Part shown: positions 1 to 12,374 of the stretch, piece after piece
Numbering within the stretch: the first letter of the stretch is position 1
How the letters are laid out: each line of letters starts with the position of its first letter
NCBI RefSeq assembly: GCF_932526225.1
Contig: NC_064036.1
Location: 1,054,001 to 1,118,000 of the forward strand
DNA from: Nematostella vectensis
Taxonomy: Eukaryota; Cnidaria; Anthozoa; Actiniaria; Edwardsiidae
Direction: 5' to 3'
DNA length: 64,000 nucleotides
Made by a program: the position numbers and the translations under genes
Notes under the pieces: generated by a model
Databases searched by the model: none
Seen by the model: the letters and a program-made list of their open reading frames with translations, nothing else
Told to the model about the DNA's origin: nothing

Positions 1-142
1 CGTTCTTCCGGGGTATTCTCAGGTGGCCTAAGGCTGGATCGCTGGTGTTGATCTTCAAGATGGAGTTGAGGGGCTTATTAGAAATCGAACACTTGATCGT
101 GTCAGGCTGTTTCTTGACCAGGGTATCGTACAGCAGCGAGAC
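1..142 (-). CDS. Partial internal exon of an unrecognised gene
   Basis: The minus strand is open for 47 codons plus one base, from an acceptor (AG at 143-144, preceded by a pyrimidine-containing stretch) to the window edge. The reading begins VSLLYDTLVKKQPDTIKC and continues without a stop, with ordinary codon use. The plus strand in this stretch is interrupted by stops. I do not recognise the family. It cannot belong to the JmjC gene to its right, which has its own stop at 1771. Its upstream exons should lie between 143 and 1770 or the gene starts there, but I could not identify them. Its downstream part is outside the window. Confidence 0.45.
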
Positions 143-1770
143 CTGATGATAGACGAGAAGACGAGGCAATGAGCTAGTTTTTCCAAATCATTGACTTTAT
201 GTAGGCAGGTACATAAATATCTACGCTCTCTTGGTCAGCGGACTTATTTTAAACTGACGTTTCTCTGACATTTTTTTGGAAGATGTTTATGTTTCGAACT
301 CAAGTCTATACCGTCAAAAAAAAAAAAATATATATATATATAAAACAACGACCCAGACATGACCAGATAGCCTCAGGCTACCTAGTAATAGAGCGGTCGC
401 CTCTGGCCGAGCGATGCCGGCGCAAAAAGACTAGTTAACATAGTGCCAGCAGCTCGGTACCAAGAGAGTGGGAATATGGCTACATTGCAATCTGCGCATT
501 TAGTTTCCAGTGGGCCATGCGAAAAAGTTCAAACTGCGTTTCTTTCAATATCTTTGCCTTAGAAAACTATAAAGATTCAAGTGGGATTCTTCCGGTGATT
601 TTTAGCAATCGCCTCTGATAGCAGACTGTTGAGAAAACCGCGGCCTACGGAAATCTTATGACATTGCCCCACAAGAAAAAATACCGAATACTTTGCGCAC
701 TGAGTGATATTTTCACGAATAGCAAAGTGAGCGATTAAAAGCGTGAACTTTCCACGTTCTACACAATACACTTCTTTTCATAAAAGGTTTTTTTCTAATA
801 GAATCTTAATTGTCACTCGATATATGTTAGCTAAGACGCATGATTAAAATCAAAATTTTAATTTTTCAAAAAACCACTTACTCTTCTTTTTTAATGTGAA
901 ATTTGATCCCTTAGTCGCCCTGGCGTGCGCTTCAACACGTTTCAGCCAGGCTTAGTCTGCTTGTTAGGGCAGATGTTTTTTCCCAGTTCATTAAAACACG
1001 ACTTAAGGGATTTTAAAGAAGATCCTCATCTCGTTTAGATGATTGATAGTGGATAACGAGACAAAACACTTCTGAACAAATTCTTACAAAACATGAACAG
1101 TCTGAAAGGCAGAGTCTACACCGAGAAAAATTATGATCGATAGTGGATAACAACACAAAACACCTCTGAATAAATTCTAACAGAACAGAAATAGACTGAC
1201 AGGTAGACCCTACACCGGGAAAAGGGGAAAAGGAGCGAAAAAACCGGCGTTTTTCACAAAAACAACATGAATTATTATTAAAATCGTCAGATATTCGAAG
1301 GTAGTATGTGAGTGGATTTATACTAAAACAATTAGACTACTTGTTCTCGTTTTCTGAGTCGTTGACTATCTATTGACTTATAGAAAACTCGAACTCGTAA
1401 TCTAATTGTTAATTAGGAGGGTGTGGATTTTTCGATTTCAAGTGGGTAACCCCAACCCAATGTTTTGCGTAAAAACAAAGAATTTTTGCCAGTTCCAGGG
1501 GATGGATGTTCTGAGGGTGGGGAGGTCTCTTTGTGGGCAGGGGTGAAGAAAAGGTTTTGGATGTTTGAAAAAATTACCAATTCAATTTTTATGTCCCAGG
1601 TGAGGTGGTTATTCAAGGAAGGTGCTTTTTACAAGATCCACAAGAAGTCTAGACAAAAAAGTGCTTTTCAAAACATGCATGAACCAAAAATCCTCATACA
1701 AACATAACATAAAAACTTTTAATGATAAAATAATGTGTCAGTTTTAGTTACTTCTACGTCTACAATAAAC
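143..1770. other. Intergenic or intronic stretch without a supported gene
   Basis: I see no convincing exon here. There is a short AT microsatellite near 328-342. A direct duplication of about 60 bases (gatagtggataac followed by aaaacac and cagaa-rich sequence) lies at about 1041-1105 and 1135-1200. Short open frames at 577-771 and 1413-1707 have no recognisable similarity and no supporting splice sites. The right part contains the 3' untranslated region of the minus-strand JmjC gene, which ends at 1771. Confidence 0.4.
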
Positions 1771-4659
1771 CTACCATATTTCAATTTCATGGCCCTCCTC
1801 AGAGTCTATCAAGTGTAACATGTCTAGGTAATGTGCTGATTCGGAGGATTCTGATATTTTGCTCTCAGGCGTGGTGCTCATTTTTGGGGGAATCATGTTT
1901 TGACTTGACATGCTTGTTGATTGAAGTCTGTAGGTAGGGTTGGGGCATGATACCATCCCCTGACCTCCGGGAGTACGGTCCTCCTTAAATCCTGGCTATA
2001 TATGCTGTATTGGGGTAGTGACTCACCTTTGCAATATCGACATCCTCTTGCAAACCAGCATCTTGATACTCTGAATCAAACTCAAACATCCCAAACCAAG
2101 AATTGACAGCAATGTTGGGTGAACCATATGAACGGACTATATGCCACCAGTATTGCGGGATATATATCATATCACCTACAAATAAAAACAGAAATTGGTT
2201 ACATGACCAAAACGAAACTAGACTACTTCCACTGTGCAGGCTGAAAGAGGCTAGTCCTTTTGGACCCATGAAACTATCCCTGGAGAAGCCACCAATATTT
2301 TACAAAGCAAGATATAAATAAAAACTGAAAATAAGGATACTCTTCCTTCTTGCTCCAGTTGCATTCCAAGAATCTGCAGTTGGGTAATTTTTTGTTTTGA
2401 GTTGGGAGGGAGAGAGGCTGCATTGGCCTTTGGATAGGGGAGAAGTGAAAGCGTGCATTCCACCCTTGCCTTTTAGTAATCTAATTTGATGGTACGTTAG
2501 CCAGTTAAAGACCTTTGAATACAGACAGATCTGCCAAAGGCCTTTTTGTTATTTTTGTTAGATGGTTAAGGGTGTCAGGTTGACAATTTGTGTATATTAT
2601 CTTTACCTTCATACAAAGTAATCTCATAGAATGGCACTTTAGCCAACTTTGGAAAAGCCTTGAAATCAATCTTCTCTGGGTCAAAAGGGAGGACTCCAGG
2701 AAATAACTTGGCATCATCAGCATATACGTCATCAGAATACTTGCTGTCAATCAAAATGAAGTGCTTTGTGCCTGACAGCAAGACAATAACATTATCATAG
2801 CCATCATGATGAAAAGCTGACGTTGTGTTTCCATTGCTAAACAGCAAGGTCATCTGGGAGATTGTTGAAGAGAGTTCCTCACAATTCAAAATCGGAGGCA
2901 AATAAAGATCATGCAACAACTTGCTGGGTGGGAATGGTGAATCTAAATAAACTGGTTCAGTCTTGTAAATATCCAGGAATTCTGATATGGTAAGAGGTTT
3001 TCTTACAGAAACCTTTCCATCAAATTTCTTTCTTGTGTCTACAGTGAATGCTTCTGTGCCTGATTTCTGTCTGAGATACGTCTCATTTTTCCATTTTTCC
3101 TTGGCAGGCCAATGATTGGCGGCGCCTCTTATGACAACAGGTTGTCTTCCATGGACATAACGATGATAAAAATCTGAACCACTCGGGGAATACTTCAGTG
3201 TTGGAATGGAGAAGTCTGATGGTCTGTGAGCACCAAAAGGCTTCACATCATCTATGGAAAAAATAAACATATACATCAATAATGACACTTAAAGCAAAAG
3301 AGACAAGTAAATTATTTTTTTATAAGTACTCTGAAAAATCCCAAAATCTTTAATATTCAGGGCTGTAGCTAGAAAATTTTTTTTTGGGGGGGGGTAGGGG
3401 ACAGTCCAGCTGATACCTTCTACAGTATTTGATGATTTGCTTCGGGTGGGGGGGGGGGTAGGGGACAGGCTAGCTGATTCCTTCTAAAGTATTTGATGAT
3501 TTGCCTGGGGTGGGGGGGGGGAGGGGACAGTCTAGCTGATACCTTCTACAGTATTTGATGATTTGCTTGGGGTGGGGGGGGGGGGTAGGGGACAGTCTAG
3601 CTGATTCCTTCTACAGTATTTGATGATTTGCTTGGGGTGGGGTGGGGGGGTAGGGGACAGTCTAGCTGATTCCTTCTACAGTATTTGATGATTTGCTTGG
3701 GGTGGGGGGGGGGGGGTAGGAGACAGTCTAGCTGATTCCTTCTACAGTATTTGATGATTTGCTTGGGGTGGGGGGTGGGGGCAGATGCAATTTTCTTTCC
3801 TTTGTAAAATTTTGACTTTAGTGTGAGAAATCTGCTTTTCCCCAGTGCTAGCTGTAGCCTGACATTACATTCTTGATGTCTCAAATAATTCAGACAGCAT
3901 ATAATATCACACAAATTATTATGAGGACATGGTGTTGAATGTAAAAACTATTGGACAGTGGTCACCCTGGGTGTGTTTCCATCTCTGAGAAATGATGCTT
4001 ATATTTGCAGGTTAAAGGTTTGTGCTATTTGTTTTAAAATATTATTGAAAAAAAATTCAAGCACTTTCTACTGAGAAGAGTGGCAGCAGTACCATAAAGA
4101 TAGGGTGGGTGGGTCGTGGGGAATTAGGGGTAGTGAGGCAGACTGGAAAAGAATCTCTTTTAAAATCATTTGCCTTATTCATTACCCCTCTTGCTAGGGA
4201 GATACCAATAATAATGGTTTAAATAAGGTTGCATTAATAATAATATCGCTATAGATACCATGTGAGAAGGCCTGATTGTGGCTTTTCTCTCTCTATCTAG
4301 CCAACCCTTTATCAACTTTGGCGATCACATTGATTACATGGTAATTTTAATTTAAAAAGAAATCAGTAAAAAAGGCCAATACAATAACTTATAACAAATA
4401 GAATGTAAATGCCGAAATTTTAGGCATAACGTATTGATTCTGACACTTCAAAACATCAAAAGTAAGAAAGTCCAGGTTAATTTATACCATAAGCTTATGT
4501 TTGATTTGAGAACACCGGGGGAACTGTCAAAAAGGCAAAAAAGCAAGTGGTCTTACCTGCAGTATCAGACGAGTCGCAGTCTTCTTTATCACAATGTTCG
4601 TTCAAGGCGAGAGAATAACCCAAGAGAAGGACTAAAATAAAGCACAAATTACTGCCCAT
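1771..4659 (-). CDS. Secreted or ER-lumenal JmjC (cupin-8) 2-oxoglutarate oxygenase
   Basis: Four exons: 4557-4659, 2607-3251, 2027-2175 and 1771-1983. They join in phase to 370 codons (369 residues). Residues 1-18 form a typical signal peptide (MGSNLCFILVLLLGYSLA). A JmjC/cupin-8 fold follows, with the iron site H182-x-D184 (in AFHHDGYDN) and distal H261 (in YIPQYWWHIVRS). The next stretch, NSWFGMFEF, is typical of the small JmjC hydroxylases related to JMJD5, HSPBAP1 and JMJD8. All three iron ligands are present, so it is probably an active protein hydroxylase acting in the secretory pathway. The C-terminal 70 residues are Ser-rich and end in an acidic stretch without a KDEL-type signal. 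Substrate unknown. Intron 1 holds a G-rich tandem array. It is divergent from the tandem 2OG gene at 5728. Exon boundaries are inferred from splice consensus and phase. Confidence 0.85.
3363..3795. repeat. G-rich minisatellite in intron 1 of the JmjC gene
   Basis: About six to seven copies of a unit of roughly 62-66 bp. Each copy has gacagtctagctgattcctt, a ttgatgatttgc segment and a run of 8 to 13 G. Copies differ mainly in G-run length. The array is mid-intron and does not include the exon 1 or exon 2 splice sites, unlike the mTOR arrays. Confidence 0.9.
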
Positions 4660-5727
4660 GCTAGCAGTCGACTTCAGCCAACTTCGGGATTTGTGCCTTT
4701 GTATTGCGAGATGAGTGATTTGAATGAGGAATACGTGGGTTAAGGCAAGACAAAGGACAACATACGCCAATTTTTTTTCACTGGAGTCCTCTACTCCCTC
4801 TTTCGAAGCCCATCTGCCAGATATGACACAGAGAATCGGCTAAATTTCCATATAATACACTTCCAAAGCTCTATTCCTCCCACCTTTGCTAGTCGACTTG
4901 TGTGCCGAATGTAGTGTTTGAATCTAGCGGAAGTGAATGTAGGGAGAATCCACACAAAGATCAGATTTAATTTCTTTGTCTTTTATACCAACTATCTGTC
5001 ATATCCAAGGATTTAGTTCTTATTTACATTATTCATATTTTTCCTTTGACTACCATAGGAAAAAAATCAGAGTCTGTAAAGCAAAATGTTATATGAACGA
5101 ATGCTTTCTATGGAAATGTACGAGCGCTCACACCGACCGGTGTTTTGAGAACGATGATAATCGAGTTTTAAATGCTATGTAGTCCATCTCTCAGACTGGA
5201 GTTGTAATGTACCCCACAATAGGGGTCTAGACATTAACTTCTTTAGGTTTTCCTTTAGATAATCCGAAGTATAAAAAAAATGCACTTTGACACGATTTCC
5301 CAAAAAAAAATGTTTGATAGAATATATTAGAGCATCTTTTCTATATCTAATGCATCTGATCAGGTACATTAACAGGTTCTATGTCTTACTTGTATTACTC
5401 CACTTTGTACCAAAATCAAAATAAAGACGGAAAAAAAAATAATCAACCTGTTTCACCTGAGTGAGCCCCCACGCACTTATCATAATGCCTAGCAGAAGTG
5501 CGCGGACGAATCACTGATCGATCGACTAGTAGGTCATAAAAAGACAATGGACTTTCTAAACTTTTTATATATAATCGATTTCATTCAATCAAGTTGATTG
5601 AACACAAAGGCACCATAATCGCTGTCCATTTTTCCCAAGGGGGTACCCCTAGACATAGGCTGCGCTGTCAGCCAATCAAAAGTCAGTTTAAAAAACATGA
5701 TAAGATTCGTGTTCCTCTCCGCTGAAG
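4660..5727. promoter_or_regulatory. Shared upstream region of two divergent 2OG-oxygenase genes
   Basis: This 1,068-bp interval separates the start codons of the minus-strand JmjC gene (4659) and the plus-strand tandem-2OG gene (5728). It contains no convincing exon. Just upstream of 5728 is ccaatcaaaagtcag (about 5673-5687), a CCAAT-like box about 45 bp before the start codon. No clear TATA box is placed. Shared promoter function is inferred from geometry only. Confidence 0.5.
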
Positions 5728-8700
5728 ATGGCGACTGTTTATGGAGTATTTTGTGTATTACTCGTTATAGCTGTATTTTCTCAAGCTCAAGACGATGATG
5801 TGTGGGCACATGAGCAAGGTCTAAACAGTGGGAATGCCTTCGGAATTGCACAGCCAGAGATTCAGGTATTTCAGCTGCAATTTGGAGCCTCCAACACACA
5901 CACAAACTTCATAAACTTTGCACTTTGTGTGCCGAACCTTATTAGAGTTACGCTTCGATCATAGAGAATAATGAAATAGTTAACTTTTGAAATCCTTTTC
6001 GTCTATATACATGTTTGCATACCTAAAGCTGGTATTTGAATGCTTTCCGTACGCACTCTACTGCTTCAAATATCGTTTCTTTTTCTAAACAGCTGAAGTA
6101 ACAATATCGATAGTCAAGTACGGTAATATTAATTCCCATATATTTTAGGGGCTAGTATTTATCTTGCGCTTTCTGGACCAATACGATCTCGATAGACTAG
6201 CTGTTTCGCGCTTTGCTGTACACATTTTGTTGCAAGCGGAAATAAACATGTGTGAACAGCGGAGGGGTGGGTTAGTGGTGTGGCTGTACCCCTACAAACA
6301 ACAACAAAAACATCAATTGAAAATATGCTACAATCTAGCCTTTTGTAAGAAGAAGGGCTTTACCTCCAATTACAGAGGGAATAATCATTTTTCCCATTTT
6401 TTCCCATGGTGTTGATGAAATAATAATATATAGATTTAGGCATTCCCTAAAAGCGGAGCTCCAAAGACCAAATCTTTGTTTATTTTCCCTTAGTAATTTA
6501 AGAAATATTAAATATTATTATATTTCTCTTTTTGACAACGTCAACGATTTCACAGATCACATGACCAACTTGTTATACCCCTTCCCCCCACCCTTAACAT
6601 CTACATGGCAAATAACATGGTCTAACAACCAAACAAGTCATGTATGTTTCAAGTGGGGTGCACAATCACATGACTATATTGGTGCACCCCCATTGACACC
6701 TTCATGACACATACCAAGATTGGTTGTCATACAGGACCGTACCAGGTGGTGCGAAATCCGATAAAGTGGACCTAATATTACCGGGGGGGGGGGGGGGGGG
6801 GGGGGGGAGGGGAGGGGGGTTGGGAGTGAAGGGATTTCTCTGATAAAAATCTGACCATGCCTTATGTCCCGTTCAATATCTCCACGGGAAGTTTATTGTC
6901 AGATTTGGCTACACACCATAATGATCTAGCAGATGCTTAATAGTTTTGTCTACAAATAATAGCACGTCTATTAAGAAGCAAAAGTGGACCTTTGGCTGTT
7001 GTGGGGGGGGGGGGGTGTTCGCATCCCCTGCACCACCCTGTGTAGTACAGGCCTGTTATATATTGTTTTCTTCCTGAGATACTATTGGTCTTTATGAAAT
7101 CAGAATATTTTGCTTTTAGTGACATCATTGATGACGCCACAAATCAGGTGACCATATTTTTGCACCCCCCTTGATACAAACATGACAGCTGCAAAGTTTG
7201 GTTTTGAAACAATGTTTCTTTTAAGAAATATGAATCTTTTTGCTTTTAAGGTCTTGGTAAAGGTAAATTTGACACCACTGTTTGATTTTGTTTTTGCAAA
7301 ACCTGTATCAACAGTTCTTAAACTTTATTAAAAAAAATTCCATAAATCGCATTCTAAGACGGCTAAAGTGGGCCTTTGCTGTTTCCTGTGACCTGTTGAA
7401 CGTGGGCTCATGCCAAATCTTTTACTTTTCTAGCGTATTATTTTAAGGCGAGAACTCGAGCTTGTCCAGCGTAACCTTGCGACGGTTTTTTTAAGATAAT
7501 TTGTGTCCTAATTTCGCCAGAAATGAGAGTTCCAACTTTGATTCGTGACATTTTGTTGACAGTGTCTAATAATGAAAAGTCCTCACACACTTTGATCATT
7601 TATCTGTCATTGAGATGCAATTACGTGCAAGTGCATGCGCAATAACGCAATTGGTGGATTACGCTCTAAAGTAAACTCTGTACTTTTAAGTTTCAGGCCT
7701 CAAAACTTAAACAAGGAATTAGCTATTGCAAAAATTAAACTTGCAGGATAATTCAATCTTTTATCTTTTATTTGATATATAGTTTGTACATGTAGAGAAA
7801 ATTGCGGCAGGACAATATTTTTTTCCGCAGAGATGTTGTTTACCTTCACCGAGACCTTTATCAAGTTTTTTTTAAATCACATCAATTGATTTGTGATGTC
7901 ATCGATGATGGCACAAATCACATGACCACAGTTTTGCACCTCCCTTGACACCTACATGACACCTGCCAAGTTTGGTTGTCATACAATGCTTTTTGGGGAT
8001 GGACGGACGGACATTGCATCACAAAAACTCGAGTCGATGGGTTACCAATATTTGTTACCATATTTGTTTTTTTATACCACTTTTTTATGTACATTATGGG
8101 GCTCCGCCCACACAGTGCTCGCGCCGTGTGGAAGCTCCACTGTTAAGAATGCCAAAAACATGATATTGAAAAAAATACATATTGAAGATGAAAATTAAGT
8201 CAATAGAGACTGATCAAGATATAAATTAATAGTTCTTATCTTGCCCACATAAAAATGAACAAAAAACAGAAATGGTATCATATCATAATAGAAATGTTGT
8301 TATTGCTGTTGTTGTTGGTATTCTAACTGTATGTGTTTTACTTCTGTGTGAAGCATGGCCTGTACAGGGGTTTTAGAATACCATTGTTAGGTAAGAATGT
8401 ACCAAAAAATGGTAGTTGAAGAAAGTCAAACATATGAGGGCAAGAAGTTCACTAGCAAATCCAGTGTACCTAGTCTCTTAATGTACCACATGATTCCCAA
8501 TATAAAGAAAATGACCCGGAATGAAGGAAGGCTATGTAATGAATGTTTTCCATTTTTTTCATATAGGTAATACCACTAGATGTCAACCTCACTTCCAATA
8601 TCAAATTCCGCTATGTGACAACGGCTGGTCAAAAGGCTTTTGTTCTAGATGATGTAATCAATAGGACAACCTTAGAAATCTTGAAAGGTTATACTATGAT

Positions 8701-11700
8701 GGAACTTGGGGCTTGGAAGTTTAGCCTGTTTGAGCCGTATGAAGGTGGCCAAGAAGAACCAAGTGATAATATACCTTGGGTGAATAACCTTGATTGTGTG
8801 GAATTTGCAAACTCTGCTGCTGGCCGATTGTTACAAAAAGCTGTGATGGATGCTTTAGGAACTCCGGAAATGTACTATCCTTGTAAAGTACAGGCCAAGA
8901 TTATGCGCCGTGGGGACTACACAAAGCTTCATACAGATGCACTGAAGGATGATTATGAATATTCAATGATGATGTTTCTGAACTTTGACTGGGACAAGAA
9001 TGGTTATGGAGAGATCTACTTGTGAGTATAAATTGTTAATCAAAATTATACATCTTTTGCTAATGAAAATGATTAATTTGGAGACCATTTTCTTTGCAAA
9101 TTACTAAATGGAATTAGAAAGAAATGCCAAAATTAGACAATTTGCTTTCTGAGAATACTGGGATTTTTCACACTGCTCATTTAGAAGCCTGGGTCTACAT
9201 AGTTTGTCTCAACTAAACAATCTTAGTGCTTGCATGGCTAGAAGGTGTGTCTAATAACTGCAACACCCCACAAAATGTTCACAAATTCCGCAATACTGAA
9301 TAAAAAACCGGAAAAATCGCATACCACACAGAAGGACCATGTTTTGAAGAGCATGTGCGACGCCCGGACATTCTTAGGTTTCCCTCTAGATCATCCCATA
9401 CCAAGGGCAAATCCAGCACACCGCAGGACTAGTTAACACTAGAAAATCTCGCATCTCGCAGTGTTTTGAAATACCGCATCACCGCATTATTTTGGCTCCA
9501 CGAAACCGCAACGTTCCCCACCCCCCCCCCCCCCCTAGAAGTAGTTGGTAGCATTTTGAGCAGGGTTGGGTTGAGTGGGGTAGGGAAGGGGTTTCGTTTA
9601 CCCATTTAGTGGACCATTTTCTCTTAGGGGTTCTGATTGTTTTCTCATCTCAGACAAGGACCTAAAGTCCTTGAGGTGCTTTATCTTATTGCACTTAACC
9701 ATATTTGTAGATGTAAAAGAACCGCTAGGGTCGCTGGCTCATGATATCATTGTCAGTAAAACTGTGTCTCACTTCAGGAAGACACTTCAATATAAGACTG
9801 AAATACTCAATGCCATGTTCAACAAATTTGTTATTTCTTGCAATGTTAATATATACCTTTCAAATACTAAACATTGACATTTTAATTTAAAATCTGTTTT
9901 TATTAGGTATGATGAAGACATGGAAATATTTGCAGGTGCCACACCTAAATTTGGTCGTGTCATTCTCTGGCCAAGCCACATTCCCTACCTACCACGTCCA
10001 CCAAGCATTGCCAACCAGAAAGGAGAGCTGCTCTTACACGTACAGTTTTCAAAGGTACTTGGCAAGGCGTATAAGTGTCATGAAGCCTGGCTAGCTGTCA
10101 GGGATGAGCGAATCGCCAACATCAATGGTCCCTTTGTCAGCACTGGCAAACCTAGTCCTTCATCGATTGACTTTGATTCCAAGAAAGTTGCTGAGTACCA
10201 ATCATCAGAGGGAAAGAAGATTTTCGTTTTTGATGATTTGTATGATAAAGAGGACTTGGACAATCTGAGGGCACATATCTTGAAATATGGAGTGTACTAC
10301 TTCGATGACTCCGATGATAATGAGAGTGATAACGTTCAGTGGATTGCTGGCTTTAACATTGACAACTACCTCAAAAGCAGGTTTTGGAACATCACACACA
10401 GGGTAAGACAATGATAAAAAAATGATTATTTACCCTCACTGGCGCATCCAGGATTTTTTTTTCTTTCTCAAGTCAGCACAATTTACTTGTTTCAGTCTGC
10501 GACGCACGTACTGTAAGAAGCATGTTGTTCTATTGACATCTCATAATTATAAATGCTAAAAGTTTCTGTCGTGTCTCTACTGCATTACGGCAGCTAAATG
10601 ATTACTACCCTTCTTTCAGGTTGTCGTGTCTCTACTGCATTACGGCAGCTAAATGATTACTACCCTTCTTTCAGGTTGTCGTGTCTCTACTGCATTACGG
10701 CAGCTAAATGATTACTACCCTTCTTTCAGGTTGTCGTGTCTCTACTGCATTACGGCAGCTAAATGATTACTACCCTTCTTTCAGGTTGTCGTGTCTCTAC
10801 TGCATTACGGCAGCTAAATGATTACTACCCTTCTTTCAGGTTGCGACCCATGTGTCTGGGAGCAACAAGTGGTTCCCGTACGACATCTCGTGCAACCTCA
10901 TCCGGTACGCAGACCACACCCGTATCCACCACGACTGCAACCAGAACGAGGATGAATGGACTCACTTGATCTACCTGAACCCAGACATGGAAAAGAACGA
11001 CTATGGGGAGACAGTCTATTATGAGCGGAACAGCGATAACACAGAGATCATTGCAGAGGTCAGACCTAAGTACGGCCGAGCCGTCATCTTTCAAGGTGAG
11101 TATGCCATGGTTATACAACAGTAACAAAAAACAACGCCGTCTCCAATTCTCCACCAGTGTCCTACTTCTTGTACGACACTGGTGGAGCTCTGAACAAAAT
11201 GAGCAGAGAAAAGACAATCAAATGACTTTTTATATGTCGGAGGGCGCACTTCTAATTGAGAATTCATATATAGACAGAACAAGTTTTCCCTGATACACAT
11301 GGTACCATTCATCCTTCAATTACATGGCTCAATGAAAAACTAGTTGTTTTAAAGGGGCCTTCTATTTGTCCTAACTTTGCCTACTCGGTTTACCCTGCCT
11401 TTCCACCAAAGGCAAAATAAGAAATTTCCAAAAGTGGATTCTAACGCGACCTTGCCGCAACAGGCATCATCCCCCATTCAGCACGCCCTCCCAGCACTAA
11501 CTACAGCAAGGCACGCTTGTCCTTCGTCACCAAGATGTCGGTAGACGAGATAGTGGGTAGGACCAAGGCGTTTAAAGAAGAGATGCGTCACTTCTCGGGC
11601 GTCCAAGAACAGCTGCAAACGGTGAAGGCTTCAGAGGATGGTCAGGCCATCTCAAGGCGATCCAGGGAGAGGCGGTCAAAATATGCATCCACAGGTAACC

Positions 11701-12374
11701 CAAGGTTGAAGGACGCAAACAATATTGAAAGGCTGCTCGAAGTTTTCACGAGCTTTTTTTATCATACTGTGTGCGGCTCTATGAGCAAGGGTGTTTGTGT
11801 GCATACTGTGTGCGGCTCTATGAGCAAGGGTGTGTGTGCATACTGTGTGCGGCTCTATGAGGGTTCTTTTGTCCTACACAATGCATTGCATCCTCGGAAA
11901 CCCAGGGGTGTTTTCCGTTTTCCTCTAACGTTTAAGAGGGAAATACCCCTTGGTTTCCGAGGATGCAATGCATGTGGCTTTATGCGCAAACCCCTTTTAC
12001 CCCGTATACCCTAGAACAATTCTATAAGCGTCTTTGTTGTAGCAACTTTGTCACTATTATTTGCAGAGGAGCAGACTAATGGCGAGGAGAGTCAAGAGGA
12101 AGCCGAGGAACCAGAAGATGACGCTCCAGACGATGATGATGCTCCAGATGTAGAGGGTAATGGAAGCCAGGAAAGCCCTTCTGTGCAGCCACCAGAAATG
12201 GAATCCGAGGAGGAGGACGAACAAGATTCAGACGACCCAGAAATCAATATGTTGACGGAAAAACTTCGGAATGCGAAGTCGGTAGAGGAAGTTAGAGCCG
12301 TACACCAAGAGCTCGTGTCACGCCATGCGAATAACCGTGAAGTGATCAGGACTGCCTTCTCCAAGTTTCTCTAG
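5728..12374 (+). CDS. Secretory protein with two tandem Fe(II)/2-oxoglutarate oxygenase domains
   Basis: Six exons: 5728-5865, 8567-9021, 9907-10402, 10840-11095, 11464-11694 and 12067-12374. They sum to 628 codons (627 residues) with consistent phases. Residues 1-20 are a signal peptide (MATVYGVFCVLLVIAVFSQA). Two double-stranded beta-helix domains of prolyl-4-hydroxylase type follow. Domain 1 has H168-x-D170 (KLHTDALKDD), distal H222 and R228 (SHIPYLPRPP). Domain 2 has H393-x-D395 (RIHHDCNQNE), distal H453 and R456 (PHSARPPS). Both keep the iron ligands and the trailing RPPS motif, so both may be active. Matching NGYGEIYL and NDYGETVYY segments show an internal duplication. The last 100 residues are very acidic (Glu/Asp-rich). 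I do not recognise a named orthologue; roles in modifying secreted or ER proteins are inferred. The fourth exon is preceded by five tandem copies of its acceptor site. Confidence 0.88.
6540..8150. repeat. Dispersed repeat fragments in intron 1 of the tandem-2OG gene
   Basis: Three related segments of about 75-80 bp lie at about 6659-6732, 7130-7204 and 7903-7983. Each has a CACATGACC-like start, a TTGCACCCC segment and a CATGACACCTGCCAAGTTTG-like end followed by gttgtcatac. After the last copy come ggacggacgg and ctccgcccacacagtg, which look like the tail of an interspersed element. A run of about 27 G lies at 6782-6808 and a second G run near 7001-7014. No coding capacity is visible, so the family is unnamed. 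Confidence 0.6.
10564..10839 (+). repeat. Five tandem copies of a 3' splice site before exon 4 of the tandem-2OG gene
   Basis: A 55-bp unit (starting gttgtcgtgtctctactg, ending cccttctttcag) is repeated five times almost without change. Each unit contains a branch-point-like ctaaatgat, a pyrimidine tract and CAG. The last copy ends exactly at the real acceptor, and the real exon starts gttgcgac, which the first bases of each unit imitate. Use of an upstream copy would add an in-frame TAA, so only the last copy gives the protein. Confidence 0.9.
11763..11860. repeat. 37-bp triplet repeat in intron 5 of the tandem-2OG gene
   Basis: Three copies of catactgtgtgcggctctatg followed in the first two by agcaagggtgt and a variable gt run. 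The array is intronic and noncoding in the gene model. Confidence 0.85.
11881..11973. mobile_element. Palindromic MITE-like element
   Basis: Two 33-bp arms, starting atgcattgcatcctcggaaa, are inverted almost perfectly at 11881-11913 and 11941-11973 around a short spacer of about 27 bp. It has no coding content. This fits a minimal foldback element in intron 5. I could not define a target-site duplication with confidence. Confidence 0.6.

Noticed and set aside
3597-3914. Minus-strand Pro-rich frame of 105 codons
   Set aside because: It is a translation of the G-rich minisatellite in the JmjC intron.
12092-12364. Minus-strand Ser-rich frame of 90 codons
   Set aside because: It is the antisense shadow of the acidic tail of the tandem-2OG protein.
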